Below, in pieces: positions 41,998 to 50,555 of a DNA stretch of 64,000 nt. The notes under the pieces were generated by a model. That model did no database searches. It saw only the letters and a list, made by a program, of their open reading frames with translations, and was not told where the DNA came from. How positions within the stretch are numbered: the first letter of the stretch is position 1; each line of letters starts with the position of its first letter. Origin of the DNA: Candidatus Eisenbergiella stercoravium (GTDB taxonomy: Bacteria > Bacillota > Clostridia > Lachnospirales > Lachnospiraceae); the NCBI GenBank assembly GCA_019113175.1, contig DXHY01000001.1, positions 57,901 through 121,900 on the forward strand. The letters are read 5' to 3'. The position numbers and the translations under genes are program-made.

Positions 41998-42534
41998 TCA
42001 TTTCAGCCGGTTTCCCAAATGGTAAGCCTGCTGCGGGAACTCAGAGTGCCGGGTCATGGACGGCGTACCGCAGCCATATCCCAGCACCATCCCCATGTCC
42101 TCCAGATTCAGGTACCGTACCAGCGTCCTGTAGTGTGCTTCCAACGCCTCAAAGGTCCAGTCGTCACTGTTCCAGGCAACGGTCAGCAGGGCAGATTTCA
42201 TGTGCTTACGCTGGATAGAACTGTTAAAGGCGCAGAACCGGTCGATCATGGTCTTGAGCTGAGCGGACATGCCATAATAATAGAGTGGCGTGGCAAACAC
42301 TATCATGTCAGCATCCAGAATTTTCCGGCGGATGCCTTCCACATCATCCTTCTGCACACAGGGGCCTTCGTAGCCGCAGTGGATGCAGCCGGTGCAGGGA
42401 TGGATGTCAGCGTGTGCCACATCGATCATATCCACTGTGTGGCCCGCTTCTTCCGCCCCTTGGCGGAAACAATCCGCCAGCAGGTGGGTGGAGCCTTTTT
42501 TGTTGGGACTGCCCTCCAATACAACGATTTTCAT
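41998..42534 (-). CDS. Iron-sulfur flavoprotein / NADPH-dependent FMN reductase family
   Basis: This 178-residue flavodoxin-fold protein begins with VVLEGSPNKKGSTHLL (FMN loop) and has ATPLYYYGMSAQLKTMIDRF. Between them lies the compact cysteine motif CTGCIHCGYEGPC, that is CX2CX2CX5C. This is the [4Fe-4S] signature of archaeal/clostridial iron-sulfur flavoproteins that carry electrons to O2 or peroxide. The ATG at 42534 follows AGGGGG by eight bases. It lies between two aldo/keto reductase genes, 12-20 bases from each. Confidence 0.88.
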   Translation of the reverse strand: MKIVVLEGSPNKKGSTHLLADCFRQGAEEAGHTVDMIDVAHADIHPCTGCIHCGYEGPCVQKDDVEGIRRKILDADMIVFATPLYYYGMSAQLKTMIDRFCAFNSSIQRKHMKSALLTVAWNSDDWTFEALEAHYRTLVRYLNLEDMGMVLGYGCGTPSMTRHSEFPQQAYHLGNRLK

Positions 42535-42546
42535 TTTCCGCACCCC

Positions 42547-43485
42547 CTATTTCATTTCCTTTTCCCAGTAACGGATGACGTTCAACGGTGTCGCGCCCGC
42601 CAGGCGCTCCATGGTTTCGATCTCATCCGCGGTCAGCTCCAGAGCTGCAGCCCTTGCAGCGTCCTCCACCTGGTACACTTTGGTCACACCGATGATCGGC
42701 AGAGTGCCCTTTGCAATGGCCCAGGCTACCGGAAGCTGAGCGATGGACACCCCATGTTTATCGGCGATCTCCTTCAGGCCGGCATTCAGCTTTTCCAACT
42801 GGGGAAGCATGGGGTTATACACCGCCCCGCGGTCAGAATCCGCCGGGAAGGGGTGTTTTGTATCATATTTGCCGGACAGCGCGCCCTGCTCCAGCACCAT
42901 GTAAGAGAAGAAAGTGATATCGTTTTGTCTGCAGTAATCAAGGATCCCGGAAGTCTCGGAAGAACGGTTCAGCAGACTGTAATGGTTCTGGACTGCAGCG
43001 ATCTTCAGACCCTCGGCCTCCAGGATGGCCGCGGCTTCCCGGATCTCCGCCAGATTGTGGTTGGAAAGGCCGATACGGCCGATCTTTCCGGTCTTTGCCA
43101 GAGGGATCAGCTTTCTCGTCCACTCCGGCGCACCCACCGGATTATGGATCCAGTAAACATCCATATAATCGGTGCCAAGCAGTCCGGCACTGATCTCATA
43201 CATGGCTGTCACGGCGTTTTCCGCATTGGGATCGGCGCACTGGGGTGTGAACTTGTCTGAGATGAGATAGCTGTCACGGGGTACCGTGCGTAAAAAACCG
43301 CCCAGCACTTTCTCGGAAGTGCCCATCCCATAAGCATAAGCGGTATCCCAGAGATTCAGTCCGGCCTTCATGGCCGCATCGAATACCGGCCGCAGGTCAG
43401 CGTCGGTCAGGTTGCCTCCAAAGGTTCCATCGTTGCCCCAGGCCCATGCGCCCAGAGCGATTTTAGGTAATTGTTTCAGTTCCAT
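42547..43485 (-). CDS. Aldo/keto reductase
   Basis: This 312-residue reductase shows GLNLWDTAYAYGMGTSEKVLGG (Asp, Tyr), SDKFTPQCAD (Lys), MDVYWIHNPVGAPEWTRKL (His) and TLPIIGVTKVYQVEDAARA (cofactor end). It is of the Tas/YajO-like kind. The ATG at 43485 is eight bases after GGAGG; an ATG two codons upstream is also possible. It clusters with flavodoxins and the iron-sulfur flavoprotein in one direction, suggesting a shared response to reactive carbonyl or oxidative compounds. Confidence 0.9.
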   Translation of the reverse strand: MELKQLPKIALGAWAWGNDGTFGGNLTDADLRPVFDAAMKAGLNLWDTAYAYGMGTSEKVLGGFLRTVPRDSYLISDKFTPQCADPNAENAVTAMYEISAGLLGTDYMDVYWIHNPVGAPEWTRKLIPLAKTGKIGRIGLSNHNLAEIREAAAILEAEGLKIAAVQNHYSLLNRSSETSGILDYCRQNDITFFSYMVLEQGALSGKYDTKHPFPADSDRGAVYNPMLPQLEKLNAGLKEIADKHGVSIAQLPVAWAIAKGTLPIIGVTKVYQVEDAARAAALELTADEIETMERLAGATPLNVIRYWEKEMK

Positions 43486-43551
43486 ATCCATTTCCTCCAA
43501 ATTTCAGATTCAAATGCAAAATTTATTCTTAATCTGCCAGCAGGTCTTTAT

Positions 43552-44025
43552 TTATACGCTCTCCGCCCACTGCTTCAGAGCGGCCTCCGAAGGATTCCCA
43601 TTGAGCAGTCGTCCCTCTATAATCTTCGCACCGGGACAGATGCCAGCCAGTTCTCCGGCAGTTTTTCCAAGGCCGCTGCCGCCGGAAGTGGCGAACAGAA
43701 TAATCGTCTTGCCGTTAAAATCATAACTTTCCAAAAAGGATCGTATGATTGCAGGCGCGGTATACCACCAGATGGGAAAACCCAGAAAGATCCGGTCATA
43801 ATCTGCTATACCGGCATCTTTATCCGCCAGCTGTGGACGGGAAGAGGGATCGCTCATTTCCACGGAACTGCGGGAATGCTTATCCTGCCAGTCCAGATCC
43901 GCGCCGGTATAGGGCACGGCAGGCCTGATCTCATACAGATCGCCGCCGGCTGCCGCCGCCAGTTTTTCTGCAACTCGCTTTGTCGTGCCGCTGGCTGAGA
44001 AAAATGCTACTAAAGTTTTACTCAT
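43552..44025 (-). CDS. Flavodoxin (cytosolic)
   Basis: The 157-residue protein is a compact flavodoxin: KTLVAFFSASGTTKRVAEKLA is the phosphate-binding loop. FLGFPIWWYTAPAIIRSFLES and LFATSGGSGLGKTAGEL are the flavin-ring loops. There is no export signal, so it works in the cytosol, in contrast to its lipoprotein relatives at 39545 and 44062. AGGAGG stands eight bases before the ATG. Confidence 0.92.
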   Translation of the reverse strand: MSKTLVAFFSASGTTKRVAEKLAAAAGGDLYEIRPAVPYTGADLDWQDKHSRSSVEMSDPSSRPQLADKDAGIADYDRIFLGFPIWWYTAPAIIRSFLESYDFNGKTIILFATSGGSGLGKTAGELAGICPGAKIIEGRLLNGNPSEAALKQWAESV

Positions 44026-44061
44026 AAAATTTTCCTCCTATATCTGCTCGTTTCATCATGT

Positions 44062-44793
44062 TTACAGTTTCAATCTCATTTCCCTATCATCACTCCTTCC
44101 GAATCCCAGCTCTCTCGCCCAGCTCTGTATTTCTTCCCGGGAGGAGGCTGCTTCTTCCTCATAACAGTCAAAAATATCATCTGAGATCACCGCATCCGGC
44201 GCGGCTTCCGTGATCAGCTCCACGCTGTTCGCAAGGCCTCCGGTTCCATGGGAGCAGAACAGATATACCTGCTTACCGGTAAGGTCGTTCTGTTCCAGAA
44301 AGGAAAGCAGCGCCATGGGAACACCATACCACCAGTTAGGATAACCCAGAAAAACAGTGTCATATTGTTCCATATCCTCCACATTTTCCAGCAGCTCCGG
44401 ACGTGCGCCTCTGCCTCTTTCCTCGTTGGCGCGGGACAGGCATTCATCCCAGCCGCTGGGATATGGCTCCGTGACCCGGATGGAAAACAGGTCTCCGCCG
44501 GTTTCCTCCTGCACCCAGCCCGCAAGCTGCTGTACATTTCCCGGCGGGATTACGCTCGGTGACGCCACGGCATCTACATCCTCTGCCAGAACCGCGTTAT
44601 CCGCCCATGAAAAATAGGCGACCAGGATATTGCTTCCTTCTCCTTCATTCTCCCGCGCGGGAAGCTTAGTTTCTACCGGGCTGCCGTCCGGCATCTCCTG
44701 TCCGGCAGGGGAAACGTCCTCCTCTGTAGTTGCGGAAAGGGATGCCGGCTGACTTCCACAAGCCGCGAGCGTTCCGGGCAGCGCGTGTTCCAT
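44062..44793 (-). CDS. Flavodoxin-domain protein with a truncated lipoprotein signal
   Basis: Residues from about 54 onward form a flavodoxin domain (NILVAYFSWADNAVLAEDVDAVA, FLGYPNWWYGVP, FCSHGTGGLANS). Compared with relatives, the domain has a short insert after YFSWADN. The first residues, MEHALPGTLAACGSQ, keep the lipobox LAAC but lack the positive and hydrophobic parts of a signal peptide. An in-frame TAA lies three codons upstream of the ATG, so no longer start exists. The gene has probably lost its 5' end, and export and lipidation are doubtful. The esterase gene ends 57 bases upstream. Confidence 0.75.
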   Translation of the reverse strand: MEHALPGTLAACGSQPASLSATTEEDVSPAGQEMPDGSPVETKLPARENEGEGSNILVAYFSWADNAVLAEDVDAVASPSVIPPGNVQQLAGWVQEETGGDLFSIRVTEPYPSGWDECLSRANEERGRGARPELLENVEDMEQYDTVFLGYPNWWYGVPMALLSFLEQNDLTGKQVYLFCSHGTGGLANSVELITEAAPDAVISDDIFDCYEEEAASSREEIQSWARELGFGRSDDREMRLKL

Positions 44794-44850
44794 GGTTTCC
44801 TGTTACCGACCGCCATCAGGCAGCGAACGGCAGTCTGCCCATGCGCTCTT

Positions 44851-45729
44851 TTACAGTGTCATCTTCCATACCATGGCTTCCGTCCGCTTTTTCAGTCTTG
44901 CCGCCATGGGGCTTCCCGCTTTCAGCTCCAGCCTCTCCACGGGAAGGAATTCCACCGCTTTTCTCAGACTGTCATTCCAGAAAGCGGAATCATGTCCGCC
45001 CGGACGGCTGTCCCATACCACCTGATAGCCCAGTTCAAGCAAGAGATCCCTGAATGCCGTGTTCGCCTCATAAAGGGATTCATCCTCCGTCCCACAGTCC
45101 ATATAAATGACGGGCTTCCTTCCACCGGAACGGGCCAGCTTCCTGGCCAGCGCTTCGTAATCGCAGTCCGATCCTTCAAAATCCTCTATTCTTTCCAGCC
45201 CGAACATGGACTGGTACTGGATTCTGTTAAAAAAGTCAAGTCCTTCCTCCTCATCGGCTCTCAGAATCAGACGCTTGATCAGTGCAGAAGAAAAGGCAGT
45301 GATATAGCCAAAGGTTTCAGGATTGCGGAGCCCATTTACAATCGCCCCGAAGCCGCCCATGGACAGCCCTCCGATGAAGGTGTCTTCCCTTCTGTCCGAA
45401 AGCGGGAAGGAATTTCTGGTAAACTCCACCAGCTCTCTGCCGATAAAGGTTCCGTAATAATTTCCGGTGAGCGGAGAATCACAATAGAATGAATTTTCTC
45501 CATTGGGCATGACGACTGCCATACGATACTGCCGGGCCAGATCCCACAGGGCCGCCATTCCATTCCAGTCCTCCTGGCTCCCGGTCATTCCATGAAGCAG
45601 ATACAGGGTCGGAAATCTCTTTTTTTCAGTCTCTTCCAGGTATGCTCCCTGGTCCGTCGGCAGAAAAACACCGCAGCGTACAGAGCGGTTCAGGGCCTGT
45701 GAGAAAAATTCTACATTGAAATGTGCCAT
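44851..45729 (-). CDS. Alpha/beta-hydrolase esterase (EstA-like)
   Basis: The 292-residue enzyme parallels the esterase at 13645: AHFNVEFFSQALNRSVRCGVFLP start, YLLHGMTGSQEDW oxyanion strand, GGLSMGGFGA nucleophile, CGTEDESLY acid and GGHDSAFWND catalytic His. Such enzymes deacylate acetylated or feruloylated compounds. The start at 45729 has AAGGAG seven bases upstream; the longer open frame runs through upstream DNA without support. It lies in the redox island beside a DUF362 lipoprotein. Confidence 0.9.
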   Translation of the reverse strand: MAHFNVEFFSQALNRSVRCGVFLPTDQGAYLEETEKKRFPTLYLLHGMTGSQEDWNGMAALWDLARQYRMAVVMPNGENSFYCDSPLTGNYYGTFIGRELVEFTRNSFPLSDRREDTFIGGLSMGGFGAIVNGLRNPETFGYITAFSSALIKRLILRADEEEGLDFFNRIQYQSMFGLERIEDFEGSDCDYEALARKLARSGGRKPVIYMDCGTEDESLYEANTAFRDLLLELGYQVVWDSRPGGHDSAFWNDSLRKAVEFLPVERLELKAGSPMAARLKKRTEAMVWKMTL

Positions 45730-45748
45730 GGGTCTTCTCCTTTCTTTC

Positions 45749-46963
45749 TCATGTATCAATATCAACCAGCGTATAGCTCCGGCTTCCCAGCCCGATCGCC
45801 TCCGCGTGCTCCAGGGTGTGAAGACCGTTGCGGGATTCAATCCGTTCAATCAGGGACGCCCCGTCCTCCGCTGCGTATACCAGATCGATACAGGCCTGGT
45901 CCAGTGCTACAGGATCAAAGGACGCCAGAATTCCGATGTCGTGCATATCCGGCTCCGCAGGGCTGCTGTCACAGTCGCAGTCCACAGAAAGACGGTTCAT
46001 CACGTTGATATACAGAATGTTTCCGTCCAGATAATCCACAACGGATTTTCCGGCTTCAGCCATGGACTCCAGGAAAGCGTCCTGATCACCTCCCCACATG
46101 CTTCCTCCAGTACCTCCGCTGTGGATATGTGCCTTACCCTCGGAGAAAGCGATGCCGATGGAAATGTTCTTGATCGCCCCGCCGTAGCCCGCCATGGAAT
46201 GGCCCTTAAAGTGGGAAAGGACGACATAATAATCATAGTTGGCGAAGTTTGCTCCCACATAATTTTCCGTCAGATTGTTTCCGCTGGAAACCGGAATGGT
46301 CATGGAACCATTCTCATCCATGATATCCACGTCTGCAATTGCCGTATATCCATGATCCTCCGCCACCTGGTAATGCATGGCTGTATTAGCCCGTACGCCT
46401 CCGTAGGCGGTGTTGCATTCCACAATAGTAGGGTTGTCAAAGGACTGCACCAGCTCCCCGATCAGGTCCGTGCGCAGGTAATTGCTTCCCGGCTCACCGG
46501 TGGACAGCTTGACCGCAATATTTCCGGATGGGGAAGCCCCAAGCGCTTCATATACCGCGATCAGTCCTTCCGAACTGATATCCGTCGTCATATAGACAAC
46601 CGGCTCCTCTGACGCTTCCTCACCGGCCCCTGACTCAGAAGCCGTTTCGGAAGACTGCTCCGCCGGGGCCGCCGTTTCTTCCGCGCTTTCCGTCTCCGCA
46701 GCCAGCTCCGTACTTTCCTCTGCCGCAGAAGCGGAGCTTTCCTGAGAAGCCGTGCTTCCCGGCCTGACAGAAGAATCCGTCTCCGCGGCAGCTTCCATCC
46801 CTTCCGAAACAGCTTCCGTGGTGGAGGCGGAAGAGCCGCACCCGGTCACCATCAGCGCGGCCGCAAACAGCAGCGCGGTCCATGTCTTCAGGTTTTGGCG
46901 CACAGCCCTTCCCTTTTCCGATGTGCTGCGCTCTTTCCATAATGCCATTCCTTTTTTCCTCAT
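45749..46963 (-). CDS. DUF362-domain lipoprotein
   Basis: The 404-residue protein has an N-terminal signal with lipobox VTGC and a long Ser/Glu/Ala-rich linker. A DUF362 domain follows (GNIAVKLSTGEPGSNYLRTDLI, VVLSHFKGHSMAGYGGAIKNISIG, NRLSVDCDCDSSPAEPDMHDIGILASFDPVALDQACIDLV). The ferredoxin clusters often fused to DUF362 are absent, although a CDCD motif remains. DUF362 proteins are suspected redox or metal proteins; no reaction is established. The lipidated form faces outward, like the flavodoxin lipoprotein. The permease gene ends 13 bases upstream. Confidence 0.82.
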   Translation of the reverse strand: MRKKGMALWKERSTSEKGRAVRQNLKTWTALLFAAALMVTGCGSSASTTEAVSEGMEAAAETDSSVRPGSTASQESSASAAEESTELAAETESAEETAAPAEQSSETASESGAGEEASEEPVVYMTTDISSEGLIAVYEALGASPSGNIAVKLSTGEPGSNYLRTDLIGELVQSFDNPTIVECNTAYGGVRANTAMHYQVAEDHGYTAIADVDIMDENGSMTIPVSSGNNLTENYVGANFANYDYYVVLSHFKGHSMAGYGGAIKNISIGIAFSEGKAHIHSGGTGGSMWGGDQDAFLESMAEAGKSVVDYLDGNILYINVMNRLSVDCDCDSSPAEPDMHDIGILASFDPVALDQACIDLVYAAEDGASLIERIESRNGLHTLEHAEAIGLGSRSYTLVDIDT

Positions 46964-46976
46964 ATATTTACCTCAT

Positions 46977-47876
46977 TCACAAAAGCAGATTTACCGTCAG
47001 TCCAGTCACAAGGGAAAAAAACATCACAAAAACCAGGTACAGCAGGAACCGGCGCACTCCCAGCACGATCTTCAATGCGCCGAGGTTTGTGATCTTGGTG
47101 GCCGGACCGGTGACCATAAAGGAGGCGGCGCTTCCAACGCTCATGCCGTCCAGAAGCCACTGCTGCAGCAGCGGGATGGTCCCTCCTCCGCAGGCATACA
47201 GGGGTACGCCGATGGTCGCCGCCATCAGGACTCCCAGCGCCTCATTGCCGCCGAACAGAGCGGTCATCGCGTCCGCCGGAACGTATCTCTGAAACAGCGC
47301 GGAAAGCAGAATCCCAAAGAAAAACCAGATGCCCGTCGCCTTCACATTGCGCCAGAGATTTTTCAGGTAGCGGACCAGAAGATTCGGGTCCGTATCCCTG
47401 CTTCCCGGTTCATCAAACCCGGAAAAATCGAAAAATGATCTGTCCCTGTAAAAAAGGAGAAGCACAAGTCCGGCGGCGATTCCGCACAGGAAGCAGGATA
47501 CAATCCGCACCGCCAGAACCGTCCCGCCAAGCGCAGCGCTGTAAATGATGAGCTGTGGGTTCAGAAGGATCGACGACATCATGAACGCGGCCAGCCAGTC
47601 GTCCTTCATGCCGCTGCGGGAAAAGGAGGCGGCGATGGGAATGGTGCCGTACATACACAGTGGAGAGGCAATTCCAAGGGCGCTGGCCGCCACAATTCCG
47701 AATACACCGAGACGTTTTCCCTGAAGGGAGCGGAAAGCGCTGTGGATTGTATCCTTCGCAAATACGGAAACCGCAGATCCGATGAGCATGCCCAGAACCC
47801 AGTATCCGAAAATCTGCTCAAACTGAACGGAAAAATAATACCAGATATAAATGAATTCCCTCCGTAAAATATCCAT
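46977..47876 (-). CDS. Permease of the YraQ/DUF318 family
   Basis: The 299-residue protein has about eight helices. The paired family signatures are present: MYGTIPIAASFSRSGMKDDWLAAFMMSSILLNPQ in the first half, and YACGGGTIPLLQQWLLDGMSVGSAASFMVTGPATKI in the second. YraQ-type permeases transport unknown small solutes or metal/metalloid species and often accompany redox proteins. AGGAG lies just before the ATG. It is followed by the DUF362 lipoprotein gene. Confidence 0.87.
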   Translation of the reverse strand: MDILRREFIYIWYYFSVQFEQIFGYWVLGMLIGSAVSVFAKDTIHSAFRSLQGKRLGVFGIVAASALGIASPLCMYGTIPIAASFSRSGMKDDWLAAFMMSSILLNPQLIIYSAALGGTVLAVRIVSCFLCGIAAGLVLLLFYRDRSFFDFSGFDEPGSRDTDPNLLVRYLKNLWRNVKATGIWFFFGILLSALFQRYVPADAMTALFGGNEALGVLMAATIGVPLYACGGGTIPLLQQWLLDGMSVGSAASFMVTGPATKITNLGALKIVLGVRRFLLYLVFVMFFSLVTGLTVNLLL

Positions 47877-47898
47877 CCCCTCTCCTTACCCGTACCGT

Positions 47899-48336
47899 TT
47901 ACTCCAGCCCGTTATAAACTTCGTCGCTTACCGCTTCCAGCCATTCATTTGAGGTTTCTTCTCCCGGAACCTCTACCGCGATATGAGCAAACCAGCTGTC
48001 TTTTTTGGCCCCGTGCCAGTGCTTCACATTGGCAGGAATCGTGATCACCGTTCCGGGAGTCAGGCTCACGGCCTCTTTTCCTTCTTCCTGATACCAGCCC
48101 TCTCCTGCCGTACAGATCAGAAGCTGTCCGCCGCCCTTTTTCGCGTGATGGATATGCCAGTTGTTCCGGCAGCCCGGCTCAAAGGACACATTTGCAAGGA
48201 ACACCGGACAGCTTCCCGCTTCCGTCAGCGGGTTCAGATAGGAATTCCCGATAAAATATTCCGCATAAGCGGTATTGGCCTGTCCCATCCCGAATACGTT
48301 TTCTTTGTCAAAAACTTCTTTTTCACTGATTCTCAT
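47899..48336 (-). CDS. Cupin-domain protein
   Basis: A 145-residue single-domain cupin: NWHIHHAKKGGGQLLICTAGEGWYQEEG supplies the first metal motif (His-x-His...Glu) and PGTVITIPANVKHWHGA the second. This type is often linked to carboxymuconolactone decarboxylases, flavodoxins and aldo/keto reductases in anaerobe redox loci, as here. AGGAGG precedes the ATG by eight bases. Function unproven; binding or isomerising a small quinone-like compound is plausible. Confidence 0.88.
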   Translation of the reverse strand: MRISEKEVFDKENVFGMGQANTAYAEYFIGNSYLNPLTEAGSCPVFLANVSFEPGCRNNWHIHHAKKGGGQLLICTAGEGWYQEEGKEAVSLTPGTVITIPANVKHWHGAKKDSWFAHIAVEVPGEETSNEWLEAVSDEVYNGLE

Positions 48337-48375
48337 CGTATTTTCCTCCTGATTCTGATAAATGATGATTTATTT

Positions 48376-49206
48376 CTAAATATGAAAGAGTCCGTTGATC
48401 CAGTTGATGCACATCGGCACCCACATGCGGACGTTGGGATTTTCCTCATTGAGCCGTCTGCCTTCCTCATTGTAGGAGCTCAGGCTGTTGCAGACGGACA
48501 TCCCGTGCTCTCCGCCCTGAAAAATATGCAGTTCAAAGGGCAGATCCAGTTCAAGCATCTTCGCCGCAATCATCACCGGATTGATCGCCGGGACAAATTT
48601 GTCATACCGGTTGTGCCAGAGAAACAGGGGCGGCATATGCGGACCCGCATAGTTGATAAAATCCAGCTCCGGTGTGCAGTCCTTCGCGATTCGGGCACAT
48701 GCCGGATTGTAATATTTCGGGTCATGCTGGATGGTATTTGTATTATCCCACGGCGCATACGCAATGACGGCCGCATCAGGACGGATCTCTTCCGGACGTA
48801 CGCCGAGGTTCTCCGCCAGGCCCGGCGTATTCCATTGGGTGGCAGACATTGCCGCCAGGCATGCCCCGGCAGAAAAGCCCATCAAAACCACAGCGTCCGG
48901 ATCCGTATGCCATTCCTCCGCATGAGAGCGCACTTCCCGGATCGCTTTCGACACCTCCACCAGAATTTCCGGATAAGTACAGGCATCTCCCACCGAATAC
49001 CGGAGAACAAAGGTATTGTAGCCTGCCTGAAGGAATGTCAGGGCCGCCGGTTCTCCTTCCGTATCGGAAAGGAAGGCGTATCCGCCGCCCGGCATGATAA
49101 TAACGGCAGGCCTCTTCTCAATCTGGAACTTTCCCTGATCAGACTGGTCATGAATGTATGTTGCCAGCGTTGCATTGTCACTGATCCGTATTACCTTATG
49201 AATCAT
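48376..49206 (-). CDS. Alpha/beta hydrolase (BD-FAE/acetylesterase-like)
   Basis: The 276-residue hydrolase has the HGGG-like IMPGGGYAFLSDTEG oxyanion segment, the nucleophile in LMGFSAGACLA, an Asp in LFLWHNRYDKFVP and the catalytic His in IFQGGEHGMSV. These are as in cytosolic carbohydrate or xylan acetylesterases. The start at 49206 follows GGAGG by five bases; the ATG just upstream overlaps that site. Its leader is a long hairpin array shared with ligA. Confidence 0.88.
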   Translation of the reverse strand: MIHKVIRISDNATLATYIHDQSDQGKFQIEKRPAVIIMPGGGYAFLSDTEGEPAALTFLQAGYNTFVLRYSVGDACTYPEILVEVSKAIREVRSHAEEWHTDPDAVVLMGFSAGACLAAMSATQWNTPGLAENLGVRPEEIRPDAAVIAYAPWDNTNTIQHDPKYYNPACARIAKDCTPELDFINYAGPHMPPLFLWHNRYDKFVPAINPVMIAAKMLELDLPFELHIFQGGEHGMSVCNSLSSYNEEGRRLNEENPNVRMWVPMCINWINGLFHI

Positions 49207-49210
49207 CTTT

Positions 49211-49363
49211 ACCTCCATGCCGAAGCGGTACGCTGAGGCCGCGAGGAGAAATCACGCAGGTGATTTTTCCTCTGCGATCGCAGCAGTTTTGTGCTTCGGC
49301 GCAAAACTGCCACAAAGCTGGCTTTGTTTTGAAACAATAAGCCATCGGGCTTATTTTTCAATC
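49211..49363 (-). repeat. Modular hairpin leader element (copy 5), before the hydrolase gene
   Basis: The element is collinear with that before ligA. The A-rich stem lies at 49243-49272 and the palindrome TGCGATCGCA at 49273-49282. A GCAGTTTTG stem with TTCG loop is at 49283-49310. An extra ACAAAGC stem is at 49312-49328, and the AATAAGCC stem at 49331-49362 has an arm nearly identical to the ligA copy. Both end in ATGGAGGTAAA-N-ATG. Differences between the two copies often preserve pairing. Confidence 0.8.
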
Positions 49364-49403
49364 TTCTCCCTTCTACTCATGAAAGGTCCATCTTTTTTAA
49401 CCT

Positions 49404-49940
49404 TCAGACGATCCCCATTGCAGCTTCTTCCCAAATTCCCGTTCTTACAAGCCATTGACGGAGCATTTCTCTCAGCCCTTCTCCGCCGTCTCCGACCACC
49501 TCAAGCGTCTCCCTCACATCTGCCCTGGGGCACAGCCTGGCAATCTCCCGGCGGAAATCCGCCTCCACCCCGCCGCAGTGGGAACAGAATGGAAGGATGA
49601 TCTTTCCGGACAGATCGTTTCTGTACAGCCAGGATGCCAGTGGAGGAGCGATGCTTCCGCACCAGTTTGGAGAGCCCGCCAGTATAATCCGGCAGGAATA
49701 CGGCGACCGGGATCCCGGCAGCAGCCTGGGATAGTACCCGGTCCGGATCTCTTTCCTTACCTGCTCCAACAGCTCTGTAAATGCCATGGGATAGGGCTGC
49801 CAGGGATAGATCTCGCACCAGTCGCACTTCAGCATTGCCTGAATTTCCTGCGCGATCCGGTGCGTATTGCCGGAATAAGAATAGGAAACAATTAACGGAT
49901 TCCCATATCCTGCATTCTCATGCTTCCTGCTATTGCCCAA
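49404..49940 (-). CDS. Flavodoxin-like protein
   Basis: About 178 residues. LIVSYSYSGNTHRIAQEIQAML is the FMN loop, CEIYPWQPYP follows, and ILAGSPNWCGSIAPPLASWLY and LPFCSHCGGVEADFRREIA are the ring loops. No ATG lies in frame near the start. A TTG at 49940, five bases after GGGGTGAG, is the best candidate, with a further TTG at 49964. The gene is likely coupled to the flavin reductase that ends at the same place. It completes the group of flavodoxin-fold proteins in this island. Confidence 0.75.
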   Translation of the reverse strand: MGNSRKHENAGYGNPLIVSYSYSGNTHRIAQEIQAMLKCDWCEIYPWQPYPMAFTELLEQVRKEIRTGYYPRLLPGSRSPYSCRIILAGSPNWCGSIAPPLASWLYRNDLSGKIILPFCSHCGGVEADFRREIARLCPRADVRETLEVVGDGGEGLREMLRQWLVRTGIWEEAAMGIV

Positions 49941-49947
49941 ATTTCTC

Positions 49948-50496
49948 TCACCCCTGTTTTCCAAAGGACATACATTTTCCGATCACATCCCCGGTTCTCA
50001 GATATTCATAGGTGGGCATCTCAAACAACACCGGCTTCAGACTGCGGTAGTCCAGCTTTCCTTCTTCGGTAAGCACCTCTTCCTCCGCATAAGTATTGGC
50101 AATGGTGCAGATGAAGTTGTCGAAGCCCTTTGTTTCATAGATATCCTCCACATCGCACTCCATCACCACAGGGGCCTGCGTAATAACCGGCGTTCCCGCC
50201 TCTCCCATCGTATACTCAAACAGTCCGGATTTGTCTTCTTTGCTTCCGCTCACACAGCCGGCATGATCCGCCTTCGCCAGCATCGCTTCATCCACGATGT
50301 TGATGGAAAGCTTCTTCGTCTCCCGGATCTCCTGATTGGTATAATGGGGCTTTGCCAGGCTGACCATTACATGGTCGTGTCCCATGATGCCAAGGTGTCC
50401 TACAAGCAGCCAGTTCGGCTTTCCATCCACCATCGCGCCTACCACCACAAGAGGAGTGGGATACAGTGCCAGTCCGTTTCCAATATTCTTTTTCAT
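49948..50496 (-). CDS. Flavin reductase-like FMN-binding protein
   Basis: The 182-residue protein is a split-barrel flavin reductase-like protein (YPTPLVVVGAMVDGKPNWLLVGHLGIMGHDHVMVSLAK, then KLSINIVDEAML). Anaerobe members bind FMN and often accompany flavodoxins and rubredoxin-like carriers. It is the first gene after the island's strong promoter, with AAGGAG before the ATG. Probable role: supply of reduced flavin or reduction of a small acceptor. Confidence 0.88.
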   Translation of the reverse strand: MKKNIGNGLALYPTPLVVVGAMVDGKPNWLLVGHLGIMGHDHVMVSLAKPHYTNQEIRETKKLSINIVDEAMLAKADHAGCVSGSKEDKSGLFEYTMGEAGTPVITQAPVVMECDVEDIYETKGFDNFICTIANTYAEEEVLTEEGKLDYRSLKPVLFEMPTYEYLRTGDVIGKCMSFGKQG

Positions 50497-50555
50497 AATT
50501 TGTTTCTCCTTTCCTGTATGCTGCTTTTATAAACTGTTGTTCTGTTTTCCTCTTC

